Assembly (NCBI RefSeq): GCF_004337705.1
Contig: NZ_SKBU01000031.1
Coordinates: forward strand, 42,910 to 106,909
Source of the DNA: Rubrobacter taiwanensis
Lineage (GTDB): Bacteria > Actinomycetota > Rubrobacteria > Rubrobacterales > Rubrobacteraceae
Direction of reading: 5' to 3'
Length of the DNA stretch: 64,000 nt
A program made the position numbers and the translations under genes. Under the pieces are notes generated by a model. It did not search any database and was not told where the DNA came from. It saw only the letters and a list, made by a program, of their open reading frames with translations. Positions 54,833 through 62,707 of the stretch are shown here, piece after piece (positions within the stretch are counted from its first letter, which is position 1; each line of letters starts with the position of its first letter).

Positions 54833-56528
54833 CCCTACACTCACATTCCGCAGGTTAGCCTTGCGGTTGAGATATTTTTAGAGCATGGACGAACATGCTC
54901 AGCAACCGCGAATCGAGGTTCAAGACATCGACCACCTGGGGATCGTGGCCGGCATAATCGATGATGTGGGCCTGGTCGAGGAAATCGACCATCTACTGGG
55001 TACGCACCCCCAGGAGCACATAAGTGCCGGCCAGACGGTGAAGGCCATGATCCTGAATGGGCTGGGCTTCGTGTCTGCCCCACTTTATCTTTTTGAAGAA
55101 TTCTTCGTTGGCAAGGCCACCGAGCACCTGATCGGAGAAGGCATCGAAGCCGAGCACCTAAACGATGACCGGCTGGGGAGGATTTTGGACAAGCTCTTTG
55201 AGGCCGGATTGAGCGAGGTCTTTGTCGGCGTGGCGATGGAGGCCGCCCGCCGCTTCGGGGTCTCCTCGAAAAGCGTCCACCTGGACGCTACCTCCCTGCA
55301 CGTCCATGGGCAGTACACCGGTGTTGAGCAAGAGCAGGAGCGTACTAAGGCCATCCGCATCACCCATGGCTACTCCCGCGACCACCGTCCCGACCTAAAG
55401 CAGTTCGTGGTGGATTTGATGAGCAGTGGCGATGGTGGTGTTCCGTTGTTTTTGCGGGTAGCCGATGGCAACGAGGCGGATCAGGCAACCTTCGCCGAGC
55501 TGATCCAGACCTTCAAAGCCCGGCTGGATCTGGAAGCGCTCTTTGTGGCCGACAGTGCTCTCTACGATGCCAAACATCTTCCCGCATTGAGCCACTTGCG
55601 TTGGCTGTGCCGGGTGCCGGCCACCCTCAAGGAGGCTAGGCGCCTGCTGGTTGAGACCCGGGAGGAAGCCTTCTTCGAAAGCGCACTTTTTGAAGGATAC
55701 CGCATTGCTGAGGCTAAAAGCCACTACGGAGGAATGTCCCAACGCTGGCTGGTGGTGGAGAGCGAGGCGCGCACAGAGGCGGAGAAGGGGCAACTGGAGA
55801 AGCGATTAGAGCGAGCGGATCGGGAGGCCGCCAAGGAGTTAACCCGGCTCAAACGACAGAGCTTCAACTGCGAGGCGGACGCCCGCAAGGCAGCAGAGGA
55901 TTTCGTTAAGGGGTTCAAGCATCACCGGCTCACCGAGCCTAAGGTTGTCGCCTTGAACAAGTATGGCAAAGTTGGTCGACCCGCCAAGAGGAGCCAGCCT
56001 CGGCGCTTGTACCGCATCGAGGCTGCTCTGGAGCGGGACGAGGCGGCTATCGATGAGGCGAAGAGGCGCGCGGGAAGATTCATTCTGGCCACAAACGTTT
56101 TGGACCATGAAGAGATCTCGGCTGACAAACTGCTCGCTGAGTACAAGGATCAGCATTCCGTTGAGCGAGGGTTTCGCTTCCTCAAGGATCCTTTGTTTTT
56201 CACCTCCAGTGTATTCGTGAAGAGCCCAAGGCGGGTAGCGGCCATCGCAATGATCATGGGGCTTTCCCTTTTGGTCTACGCTTTAGGAGAAAGGGCGTTG
56301 CGTCAGGCCTTAGAGGAGGCGGGAGCTTCAATCCGCCACCAGACGGGCAAGCCCACCGATCGGCCGACGCTACGGTGGGTATTCCAGCTTTTTCAGGCTT
56401 TGCACTTGTTGAGCGTGGATGGCACGAAGCGGATCGCCAACCTCACCGAGGAGCGAAAACGCATCTTGGGCTTTCTTGTGCCCAGCTGCCAACGATATTA
56501 TTTGCTCAACTAATCTTTCTCTGTGTAG
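54833..56528 (+). mobile_element. Insertion sequence of the IS1634 type (1,696 bp)
   Basis: The element contains one transposase gene, is visibly less GC-rich than its surroundings and ends in related termini: CCCTACAC on the left and the complement of CTACAC (GTGTAG) on the right. It is flanked by GCTTC on both sides. Beyond the 6-7 matched end bases the terminal repeats are poor, so the outer boundary could shift by a base. It interrupts a minus-strand gene pair at 56532 and 54508. Size and transposase fit IS1634. Confidence 0.8.
54885..56513 (+). CDS. IS1634 family transposase
   Basis: A 542-residue DDE transposase. The N-terminal ~110 residues match the DUF4277 domain of IS1634 elements (SAGQTVKAMILNGLGFV near residue 47). 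Catalytic residues are Asp134 (VHLDATSLHVHG), Asp223 (VADSALYDAK) and Glu427 in a Y-x6-E-R motif (AEYKDQHSVERGF). The reading frame is full length with no visible damage, so the element may be active. The ATG has no ribosome binding site; TATTTT ends six bases upstream, compatible with a leaderless message. Confidence 0.9.
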   Translation: MDEHAQQPRIEVQDIDHLGIVAGIIDDVGLVEEIDHLLGTHPQEHISAGQTVKAMILNGLGFVSAPLYLFEEFFVGKATEHLIGEGIEAEHLNDDRLGRILDKLFEAGLSEVFVGVAMEAARRFGVSSKSVHLDATSLHVHGQYTGVEQEQERTKAIRITHGYSRDHRPDLKQFVVDLMSSGDGGVPLFLRVADGNEADQATFAELIQTFKARLDLEALFVADSALYDAKHLPALSHLRWLCRVPATLKEARRLLVETREEAFFESALFEGYRIAEAKSHYGGMSQRWLVVESEARTEAEKGQLEKRLERADREAAKELTRLKRQSFNCEADARKAAEDFVKGFKHHRLTEPKVVALNKYGKVGRPAKRSQPRRLYRIEAALERDEAAIDEAKRRAGRFILATNVLDHEEISADKLLAEYKDQHSVERGFRFLKDPLFFTSSVFVKSPRRVAAIAMIMGLSLLVYALGERALRQALEEAGASIRHQTGKPTDRPTLRWVFQLFQALHLLSVDGTKRIANLTEERKRILGFLVPSCQRYYLLN

Positions 56529-56533
56529 GCTTC
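56529..56533. repeat. Target-site duplication, right copy (GCTTC)
   Basis: This copy overlaps two bases of the stop codon of the minus-strand gene at 56532, showing the element inserted at the very end of that gene without changing its protein. Confidence 0.6.
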
Positions 56534-56900
56534 AGAATCGGTAGCCTCTTACGCTCCAGTAGAGCCAATCATTGACGGCTTCTTCGGCTTCATCGCTGGC
56601 GTGGATGACCTCCAGCTGAGAGAGAGGAACCGCCAAGCCTTCCCCCTCCCAGCGCATCACCACGAACATCTCGCGCTCGCATTCTTCATCCGGAGCCATC
56701 CCCAGTACATCGACTTCATCTCCCACCTTCAGAGGAGAGGTCGCCCTTCTGGCGATACACCGAGCCAAGAAGGGGAAGGTGAGCTTGTCTTGGAGATAGC
56801 AGTACCAACCCATAGCCCGTTCTTCTTCGCCATAGCAATCGACGATGATCTCCATGTGGATTCGGTGCTCTCTGGCTTCGTCTGTTTCGACTCTAGACAC
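56532..56900 (-). CDS. Calcium-binding-protein-like (CcbP family) protein
   Basis: A 122-residue acidic protein. The sequence EHRIHMEIIVDCYGEEERAMGWYCYLQ near the start (in outline), CIARRATSPLKVGDEVDVLGM in the middle and the ending DWLYWSVRGYRF follow the CcbP-like family of small calcium-binding proteins. I keep the GTG at 56900 because related proteins have an EREER-type segment before MEII; an ATG at 56855 would remove it. The gene ends exactly at the insertion-sequence boundary, with its stop codon retained. Function beyond the family name is unknown. Confidence 0.7.
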   Translation of the reverse strand: MSRVETDEAREHRIHMEIIVDCYGEEERAMGWYCYLQDKLTFPFLARCIARRATSPLKVGDEVDVLGMAPDEECEREMFVVMRWEGEGLAVPLSQLEVIHASDEAEEAVNDWLYWSVRGYRF

Positions 56901-57089
56901 GGCGGATCACCCCGTTTGCTAGCGCGTCTTCGTCCTACAGAGCATAAATTCTTCAGCTCATGCCGACAACGTGCGAAATGTGGGCTACACAATATCTCGC
57001 CCGCATTGAACAGGTTCATGCCGCCCGCCTTATCCACCCTCTCGCCTTCGGCATATTTTCGGCAGCGGGGACTGCGGGCTTTAGCGTCC

Positions 57090-58199
57090 CTAATACCGCA
57101 GCCTGTATCCCCGGCGCAGCAGCTCCACCGTGCCCAGGAAGGTGAGCAGAGCCAGGACTACCAGCCCCGCGAGCACGGGATACGCCGGGGTATCGGAGAC
57201 GCCCAGCGCCGCGAAACGGAACGCGTCCACGGCGTAGAAGACGGGGTTGAGGTAAGTGGCTACCTGCAGGGGCGTCGGGAGCATCTGCACCGAGTAGAAG
57301 ATACCGCCCAGGAACGCCAGCGGCTGAATGACGATGTTGTTGAGGAAGAAGATGTGGTCTATGCGGGTCGCCATTACCCCGGCCACCACGCCGAGGGCAG
57401 CGAAGGTCACGCTTACCGCCAGTCCCGCCACCGCCAGCAGCAGCGGGTGCTCGACCGAGAGGTCGGCCAGCGGTGCCGCCAGCGCGAACGTACCCAACCC
57501 GAGGAGCACCCCCCGCGTGACGCCGCCGAGGACGTAGGCCAGGGCCATCTGCAAGGGGGACATTGGGCTCATGAGCACGTCGTCTATATACCGGTCGCGC
57601 TTGGCGTCGAAGAGGCTTGAAGAGGTATTGCCGTAGGCGGCGGAGATGATGCTCATCAAGATCAGCCCGGGCAGGATAAACTCCAGATACGGTGTCCCTT
57701 CCACCTCCCGGATGCGGCTCCCCAACCCGTACCCGAAGACCACGATGAACAGCAGCGAGGTGAGCAGGGGAGAGAGCAGGGTCTGCGTCCAAACCCGCAA
57801 GAACCGCCGAACCTCCCGGCGCAAGAGCGCCCAGAATGGCAGAACCGAGAGCCGGTACCTCTCTGACGGCCCGGTGCTCTTGCCGACCCGGCTGCTGCTC
57901 AGCGCCTCCCGGATCATCTGCGGCGTGGGATATCCCCGCATCCCCTCGGGTGTCCGGTATACCCGGCACCCCAGATGCCACGATTCCCGGTCCCCAATGG
58001 GGAACAGATCCCGGCCGCCAACCCGGATTGTGGGACTGCCCGGGAACCTCAACCTCCGGGCCTCCTCTTCCGTGCTCACCGATGTCAGCCGGACCTCGGC
58101 CTCCAGCCGCTCCCGGGAGAGCGCCTCTTCGAGCGCTTTGCCGGCCGGCCCGTAGCCCGGACACCCCTCAAAGTACAGCAGTTCTACACGCAGGCGCAC
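57090..58199 (-). CDS. Thioredoxin-like domain fused to an ABC-2 type transporter permease
   Basis: A 369-residue protein starting at GTG. Residues 1 to about 100 form a small thioredoxin-like domain: LLYFEGCPGYGPAGKALEEAL (Cys13, in outline), PGSPTIRVGGRDLFP and CRVYRTPEGMRGYPTPQMIREAL. Residues from about 115 on are an ABC-2 permease with six hydrophobic segments and the family marks MSPMSPLQMALAYVLGG and LAFLGGIFYSVQMLPTP, as in drug exporters. The two domains are usually separate proteins. No ABC ATPase gene lies nearby, so the partner must be elsewhere. Joining appears genuine because one open frame spans both. Confidence 0.78.
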   Translation of the reverse strand: MRLRVELLYFEGCPGYGPAGKALEEALSRERLEAEVRLTSVSTEEEARRLRFPGSPTIRVGGRDLFPIGDRESWHLGCRVYRTPEGMRGYPTPQMIREALSSSRVGKSTGPSERYRLSVLPFWALLRREVRRFLRVWTQTLLSPLLTSLLFIVVFGYGLGSRIREVEGTPYLEFILPGLILMSIISAAYGNTSSSLFDAKRDRYIDDVLMSPMSPLQMALAYVLGGVTRGVLLGLGTFALAAPLADLSVEHPLLLAVAGLAVSVTFAALGVVAGVMATRIDHIFFLNNIVIQPLAFLGGIFYSVQMLPTPLQVATYLNPVFYAVDAFRFAALGVSDTPAYPVLAGLVVLALLTFLGTVELLRRGYRLRY

Positions 58200-58210
58200 T
58201 TCTCTATCCT

Positions 58211-58226
58211 ATCCGGTAAACCGGAT
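58211..58226 (-). promoter_or_regulatory. Palindrome before the thioredoxin-like/ABC-2 gene
   Basis: Arms ATCCGGT and ACCGGAT flank a 2-base centre, just downstream of a minus-strand TAGAAT (58234-58229). The inner half, GGTTTACCGG, recurs at 58258-58267. Position at the expected transcription start suggests an operator. Confidence 0.45.
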
Positions 58227-58285
58227 GTATTCTACCCGACCGGACCGGGCGGCGAAGGGTTTACCGGCTTTCCTGCGACCTCGCG

Positions 58286-58326
58286 TCGCCAGAGCGCCCC
58301 GCCAGGACGGCGGGGCGCTCTGGCGA
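58286..58326. terminator. Strong stem-loop (18-bp perfect stem)
   Basis: An 18-base arm (58286-58303) pairs perfectly with 58309-58326 around a 5-base loop, just downstream of the small gene ending at 58342 on the minus strand. There is no T-run, but the stem is strong enough to separate that gene from the ABC-2 gene. Confidence 0.6.
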
Positions 58327-58341
58327 TCCTCTGCGGGACGG

Positions 58342-58497
58342 CTAGCTCTTGACCAGCTCGCGCACCTTCTCAGTTACGGGCTTGGTCTTCTGGGACTTGC
58401 TCAGCTCCTCCTTCTGGCGCCGCCGACGCTCCTCCCGCTCGCGCAGCCTGCGGGCCTCTTCCTCGATCCTGTCGTCTCTGTGTAGATGGTGGCACAT
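58342..58497 (-). CDS. Small charged coiled protein
   Basis: A 51-residue protein with AAGGAGG seven bases before its ATG. It starts MCHHLHRDDRIEEEARRL and continues as a single highly charged helix rich in Arg and Glu, ending in VTEKVRELVKS. Short MCHH-beginning charged-helix proteins recur in actinobacteria and are uncharacterised. The good ribosome binding site and a following strong hairpin support a real gene. The longer ORF from 58524 adds nine residues without a better start signal. Confidence 0.6.
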   Translation of the reverse strand: MCHHLHRDDRIEEEARRLREREERRRRQKEELSKSQKTKPVTEKVRELVKS

Positions 58498-58557
58498 ATC
58501 CCTGCCTCCTTCTGGCAAAGCCATCTACTTCATCTATCTACCACTATACCCGCGGTC

Positions 58558-58584
58558 CGCCGGCCCTAAACCTCCGGGCCGGCG
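58558..58584. other. Stem-loop between divergent genes
   Basis: CGCCGGCCC pairs with GGGCCGGCG (9 bp, 9-base loop) in the gap between the small charged protein gene and msrB, followed on the plus strand by TTTCG. It could insulate divergent transcription or mark an RNA structure upstream of the msrB promoter. Confidence 0.4.
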
Positions 58585-58596
58585 TTTCGCCCGTGA

Positions 58597-58602
58597 TAGA
58601 AT
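58597..58602 (+). promoter_or_regulatory. -10 hexamer placed for leaderless transcription of msrB
   Basis: TAGAAT ends six bases before the msrB ATG at 58609, and no Shine-Dalgarno sequence is present. The message would start at the initiation codon. Confidence 0.5.
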
Positions 58603-58608
58603 CATCCC

Positions 58609-59016
58609 ATGTCCGATACACCACAGAAGATAAACAAGACTGACGCGGAGTGGCGGGAGCAGCTCACTCCCGAACAGTACCGGGTGACCCGCAAGAAGGG
58701 CACGGAGATGGCCTTCACCGGCGAGTACTGGGATCACAAGGAGGAGGGAGTCTACCGCTGCGTCTGTTGCGGCACGCCCCTGTTCTCCTCGGAGGCCAAG
58801 TATGAGTCCGGGACCGGCTGGCCCAGCTTCTACGCTCCGGTGAGCGAGAGTAACGTCGAGACGGAGACCGACTACAGCTTCTTCATGCGCCGCACGGAGG
58901 TACACTGCGCGGCGTGCGAGGCGCACCTGGGGCACGTCTTCGACGACGGGCCGGAGCCCACGGGCAAGCGGTACTGCATCAACTCCGCCGCGCTGGACTT
59001 CGACTCGGCCGATTGA
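58609..59016 (+). CDS. msrB: Peptide-methionine (R)-S-oxide reductase MsrB
   Basis: A 135-residue MsrB. Zinc cysteines are Cys51 and Cys54 (CVCC) and Cys100 and Cys103 ([11 protein letters not shown]). The catalytic cysteine is Cys123 in [11 protein letters not shown], and Trp71 in TGWPSFY lines the substrate pocket. It repairs methionine R-sulfoxide in proteins. It lacks a signal peptide, so it is cytosolic. It appears to be transcribed from a leaderless promoter. A short GC hairpin follows the stop. Confidence 0.9.
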   Translation: MSDTPQKINKTDAEWREQLTPEQYRVTRKKGTEMAFTGEYWDHKEEGVYRCVCCGTPLFSSEAKYESGTGWPSFYAPVSESNVETETDYSFFMRRTEVHCAACEAHLGHVFDDGPEPTGKRYCINSAALDFDSAD

Positions 59017-59033
59017 GAGCCCGGCCCGGGCTC
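59017..59033. terminator. GC hairpin after msrB
   Basis: GAGCCCG and CGGGCTC (7 bp) around a 3-base loop begin directly after the msrB stop codon. No T-run follows, but position favours termination. Confidence 0.45.
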
Positions 59034-59235
59034 CGGGAGAGGGCTGCGCTCGCCGTCCCGGAGCGTTCGCGCTGCCGCTCGCGGACCTGCCGGCTCTCTG
59101 CTGGTGGTCCCATAGGGGGCGTGTTCTAATGTTCCGGGCTGCAGCCCTGTGTACTCAGGCGTGAGACGGATCCGGGATTCCGCCGTACGTACAAGCAGAG
59201 GCACGAGCGAGCTTTAGAGAGGGAGGTAGAGAGGC

Positions 59236-59823
59236 TTGAGCCGTGGTGGGACGGGCAGGACGATCCGGGGCGGCCGGGGCATCCGGCCGGCGTACATCGT
59301 GGTCGGTGTGATACTGGTCGCGATCCTCGGAGCCTTCATTGCGGTGGTAGTGGCGACGCAGGGCCAGCAGGCAGCCGCCGGGGCCCCCGAAGGCACCGAG
59401 ACCTTCGACATAACGGACCGCACCCACACCCAGGGAGAGGTGGACTACGAGCAGACCCCCCCGGCCGGCGGGCCCCACCACCCCGTCTGGCAGAACTGCG
59501 GCTTCTACTCCGAGCCGGTGGTAGACGAGCACGCGGTGCACTCCCTGGAGCACGGTGCGGTCTGGATCACCTACAGCCCGGACCTGCCTCAGGAGCAGGT
59601 GGATACGCTGCGTAACATAGCCACCGGCCAGACCTACATCCTGGTGAGCCCGTACGAAGGGCTGCCCTCGCCGGTAGTGGCCTCGGCGTGGAATCACCAG
59701 ATACAGCTCGACTCGGCCGACGACCCGCGCCTGCAGGAGTTCATCGAGGCCTTCCGGCTCGGACCCCAGACCCCGGAGCCCGGCGCACCCTGCACCAACG
59801 GTATCGGAGAGCCGGAGGCGTAG
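59236..59823 (+). CDS. DUF3105 domain-containing membrane protein
   Basis: A 195-residue protein starting at TTG. An N-terminal basic segment precedes one transmembrane helix (about residues 18-42), so the rest is outside the membrane. The DUF3105 domain is marked by GGPHHPVWQNCGFYSEPV and VHSLEHGAVWITYSPDL, with several conserved histidines that could bind metal. The gene lies 7 bases before a DUF305 gene. The pairing of DUF3105 with DUF305 recurs in actinobacteria and suggests a joint extracytoplasmic role. Confidence 0.8.
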   Translation: MSRGGTGRTIRGGRGIRPAYIVVGVILVAILGAFIAVVVATQGQQAAAGAPEGTETFDITDRTHTQGEVDYEQTPPAGGPHHPVWQNCGFYSEPVVDEHAVHSLEHGAVWITYSPDLPQEQVDTLRNIATGQTYILVSPYEGLPSPVVASAWNHQIQLDSADDPRLQEFIEAFRLGPQTPEPGAPCTNGIGEPEA

Positions 59824-59830
59824 GCCCGCG

Positions 59831-60478
59831 GTGATCTCCGGCACGCGGCTCGCTTCACTGGTAGCCGCTGTCGCGACGGTCGTGGCGGTGGCGTCCGTGA
59901 TCCTGCTCTACACCTCCCGGCCGCCCGCCACCGACTCGCCGGAGGCCAGCTTTGCCCGCGACATGATGGTCCACCACGACCAGGCGGTGGAGATGGCCGG
60001 CATCATCCGCGACCGCACCAACGACGAGCACATCCGCGCCCTCGCCACCGACATCCTGCTCACCCAGCAGGGCCAGATCGGCCAGATGCAGGGCTGGCTG
60101 GACGTGTGGGGCCTCCCGGCCACCGGGCCGGAGCCCCCGATGGCCTGGATGGGACACCCGGTAGAAGAGGGCCGGATGCCCGGCATGGCCCCGCAGGAAG
60201 AGGTCAACCGCCTCCACACCCTGCCGCCGGAAGAAGCGGACGTCCTCTTCCTCCGGCTCATGATCCCGCACCACGAAGCCGCCCTCCCGATGTCCGAAGC
60301 GATAATCGAGCGGACCGGCCGCCCGGAGGTGATCCGGCTCGCCGAGAGTATCGCCGCCTCCCAGGCAGCCGAGATAGAGGTCATGCAGCAGATGCTCGAA
60401 GAGCGGGGCGAGGACCGCTTGGAAGATGAACCCGCCCCGCACGAACACCACCCCGGCCGCTCAGACCACGGGCACTAG
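59831..60478 (+). CDS. DUF305 domain-containing protein
   Basis: A 215-residue protein with an N-terminal transmembrane segment (roughly residues 5-25). The DUF305 domain contains two related blocks: FARDMMVHHDQAVEMAGII and LRLMIPHHEAALPMSEAII, each with an M-x-x-H-H motif. The tail is rich in His and Asp and could bind metal. DUF305 proteins are ferritin-like and often occur with copper genes, though none are visible here. It probably works with the DUF3105 protein encoded just upstream. Confidence 0.82.
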   Translation: MISGTRLASLVAAVATVVAVASVILLYTSRPPATDSPEASFARDMMVHHDQAVEMAGIIRDRTNDEHIRALATDILLTQQGQIGQMQGWLDVWGLPATGPEPPMAWMGHPVEEGRMPGMAPQEEVNRLHTLPPEEADVLFLRLMIPHHEAALPMSEAIIERTGRPEVIRLAESIAASQAAEIEVMQQMLEERGEDRLEDEPAPHEHHPGRSDHGH

Positions 60479-60546
60479 CTCTTAGAATTTCAGCCGGCCA
60501 GAGGAGTTATGTGGGATGATTGCGGAGCCACCCACACCCGAAGCCC

Positions 60547-60608
60547 TTGACACATGGTCTGAAATTACAGACAATATAACATAAACAGACTAATAGATAA
60601 ATGCAGAC
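60547..60608 (+). promoter_or_regulatory. Promoter and 18-bp-spaced repeats upstream of the ArsR-type regulator
   Basis: TTGACA (60547-60552) and GACAAT (60570-60575) are 17 bases apart. GTCTG at 60557-60561 faces CAGAC at 60568-60572, and CAGAC repeats at 60586-60590 and 60604-60608, each exactly 18 bases on. The repeats extend past the likely start site, as expected for a regulator binding in tandem on one face. Confidence 0.55.
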
Positions 60609-60685
60609 CTGGTAGATCGGAGGCGGCGGGGGGAGGTTGGTGGCAGAGATGCGGCGGGATCTCTTGCGGCGTGGGAGGTGGTGTC

Positions 60686-61252
60686 ATGGCCGGGAAGCCG
60701 GACTATGAGCTGGACGATGTGCTAGAGGTGCGGGATCCGGCGCAGTTCAAGGCGGCCGGGGATCCGATCCGGCACAGGATCATCAGCCTCCTCTCCGAGC
60801 GGGCGGCGACGACCAGCCAGCTTGCGGAGGCGCTGGGGCAGCCGAAGGGGAACATCGGGCATCATCTGAAGGTACTGGAGCGGGCCGGTCTGGTGCGGGT
60901 GGTCAGGACGCGGCAGGTGCGCGCGATCACGGAGAAGTACTACGGGAGGACGGCGCGGCTCTTCAACTTCCGCGACATGCACGATGTATATCCGGAGGAC
61001 GATTTCAGGATCTTTCGGGAGGTGATGGGGGAGTGGGATCGTCCGGAGCCGGGGGAGCCGCGTCCGGATCTCGCTTCCACCCTGCGCCACGCTCGGATAC
61101 CGGCCTCGAAGGCCGAGGAGTTCAACCGGAAGGTACTGGAGCTGGCCGACGAGTTCTCGAGCTACGAGAGCGTACCGGGCGAGAGGGTCTACGGTTTTCT
61201 GGCGGCCGTGTATCTGACGGATCTGCCGGAGCTGCCAGAGGAAGAGGAGTGA
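60686..61252 (+). CDS. ArsR-like winged-helix transcriptional regulator
   Basis: A 188-residue protein starting at an ATG with GGGAGG upstream. Residues 15-85 are a winged helix of the ArsR/HTH_20 type: DPIRHRIISLLSERAATTSQLAEALGQ (in outline), with KGNIGHHLKVLERAGLVRVV as recognition helix and wing. The C-terminal half is helical and of unknown ligand. The MFS exporter gene overlaps its stop (GTGA), so it probably controls that exporter. A row of CAGAC repeats precedes it. Confidence 0.85.
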   Translation: MAGKPDYELDDVLEVRDPAQFKAAGDPIRHRIISLLSERAATTSQLAEALGQPKGNIGHHLKVLERAGLVRVVRTRQVRAITEKYYGRTARLFNFRDMHDVYPEDDFRIFREVMGEWDRPEPGEPRPDLASTLRHARIPASKAEEFNRKVLELADEFSSYESVPGERVYGFLAAVYLTDLPELPEEEE

Positions 61253-62514
61253 GGGCGCTCTTCGGCGGGTTGCCGCCCCGGTATTGGCGGGTCTGGGCTG
61301 CCAGCGCGTGTTCCAACCTGAGCGACGGGGTGTATCTGGTAGCGGCTCCGCTGCTGGCTGCGACCCTGACCCGCGACCCGGCGCTGGTGGCCGGGGTGAG
61401 CGTTGCTTTCGGTTTGCCCTGGATGCTCTTCCCGCTCGTCTCCGGCGCGCTAGTGGACCGGTTCGACCGCCGGACGGCGATGGGGGTGTGCAACCTCGTC
61501 CGGGCGGCGCTGGTCGGGGTGCTGGGGGTCTCGGTCTTACTCGGGTGGGTGAGCCTGCCCCTGATGTATGCCATCTTCTTCCTGCTGGGTGCGAACGAGA
61601 CCTTCTACGACAACGCGGCCCAGGCGATAATCCCGGCCGTCGTGCGGCGGGAGCAGCTGGAGAAGGCCAACGGCCGGCTCTTCGCCGCCGAGCTGGTCAA
61701 CAACCAGCTCGCCGGGCCGCCGTTGGGAGGCTTCCTCTTCGGGATGGCTGCGGCCCTGCCGTTCCTACTGGGGGCCGGGGCGTACGCGTTCGCCATCGCC
61801 GCGATCTTCTCGCTCAAGGGCAGCTTCCGTCCGGAGAAGGAGGAGGGTGCGCCGCCGACGACCATCCTCTCTGAGATCGGGGAGGGGCTGCGGTGGCTCT
61901 ACGGCCACCGGCTGCTGCGGCTGCTGGCGGTGATGCTCGGGGTCTTCAACATGATGTTCTCGGCCGGGGCCGCCATCTTCGTCCTCTTCGCGCAGGACAT
62001 CCTGGGCTTGGGCAGCTTCGGTTTCGGCGTTCTGATGACCGCCGGAGCGGTCGGGGGCCTGATCGGGAGCTTCACGGCGGACAAGGTCGTCGGCATCCTC
62101 GGGTCCGGCCGGGCGCTCTTCGGATGCGCGCTGCTCTCCGCCGCGAGCTCGGCCGTGATCGCGACATCCGCCAGCCCGTACGTCGTCGGGGCGATGCTCG
62201 CTCTGGAGGGTATCACCGTCGTGACCTGGAACGTCATCACGGTCTCCTTGCGGCAGGCCATAATCCCCGGGCGGCTCTTCGGGCGGGTGAACAGCGTCTA
62301 CCGGCTGCTCGGCTGGGGCGGGATCCCGCTCGGCGCGCTGCTGGGCGGCTTCCTGGCGCGCGAGCTCGGGCTGACCGCTCCGTTCTGGGCCTCTGCCGGG
62401 GTTCTGGCGCTGGTTGCGGGGGCCATCTTCTTTTTCATCGGCAATCGGGCCATAGCCGACGCCCGCGCCGCCGCGGAGCCGGAGAGGTTCGCGGGCCGGG
62501 ATATCGGGAGCTAG
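61249..62514 (+). CDS. MFS transporter (MFS_3/enterobactin-exporter-like)
   Basis: A 421-residue transporter with about twelve transmembrane helices and the MFS_3-type features ANETFYDNAAQAIIPAVV near residue 120 and FGRVNSVYRLLGWGGIPLGALLGG near residue 350 (in outline). These align with EntS-like and macrolide exporters. It starts at the GTG that overlaps the upstream regulator stop. The long in-frame extension further upstream lies inside that regulator and is not coding. Substrate unknown. Confidence 0.85.
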   Translation: MRALFGGLPPRYWRVWAASACSNLSDGVYLVAAPLLAATLTRDPALVAGVSVAFGLPWMLFPLVSGALVDRFDRRTAMGVCNLVRAALVGVLGVSVLLGWVSLPLMYAIFFLLGANETFYDNAAQAIIPAVVRREQLEKANGRLFAAELVNNQLAGPPLGGFLFGMAAALPFLLGAGAYAFAIAAIFSLKGSFRPEKEEGAPPTTILSEIGEGLRWLYGHRLLRLLAVMLGVFNMMFSAGAAIFVLFAQDILGLGSFGFGVLMTAGAVGGLIGSFTADKVVGILGSGRALFGCALLSAASSAVIATSASPYVVGAMLALEGITVVTWNVITVSLRQAIIPGRLFGRVNSVYRLLGWGGIPLGALLGGFLARELGLTAPFWASAGVLALVAGAIFFFIGNRAIADARAAAEPERFAGRDIGS

Positions 62515-62520
62515 TCTCCC

Positions 62521-62538
62521 GGTCCGTGCTCCCGGACC
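62521..62538. terminator. GC hairpin after the MFS gene
   Basis: GGTCCG and CGGACC (6 bp) around a 6-base loop start seven bases after the stop, followed by a CCCGGCCGGG palindrome. No T-run. Confidence 0.35.
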
Positions 62539-62707
62539 CGGCCGGGCTTCACGATCCGGTTTCTCCCCTTTGGCGCGCGCCGTTCCCCTCCCTTCATGAG
62601 TGTTGCGGCCTGAGCGCGGCGATGCCCGAAAGTTCGGCGGACGGCATATATATACGGGCCCGGCTCTGTGAACGCCTCACGGGTTGCGGCCTCCGGCCGC
62701 GGGTATC

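Noticed and set aside
59034..59235. GC-rich leader before the DUF3105 gene considered as a riboswitch
   Set aside because: Several short stems can be drawn, but I could not match any known riboswitch core, and nothing downstream suggests a ligand.
61033..61248. N-terminal extension of the MFS gene into the ArsR-type regulator
   Set aside because: The residues before 61249 are a low-complexity off-frame reading. The GTGA overlap at 61249 gives a normal MFS start.
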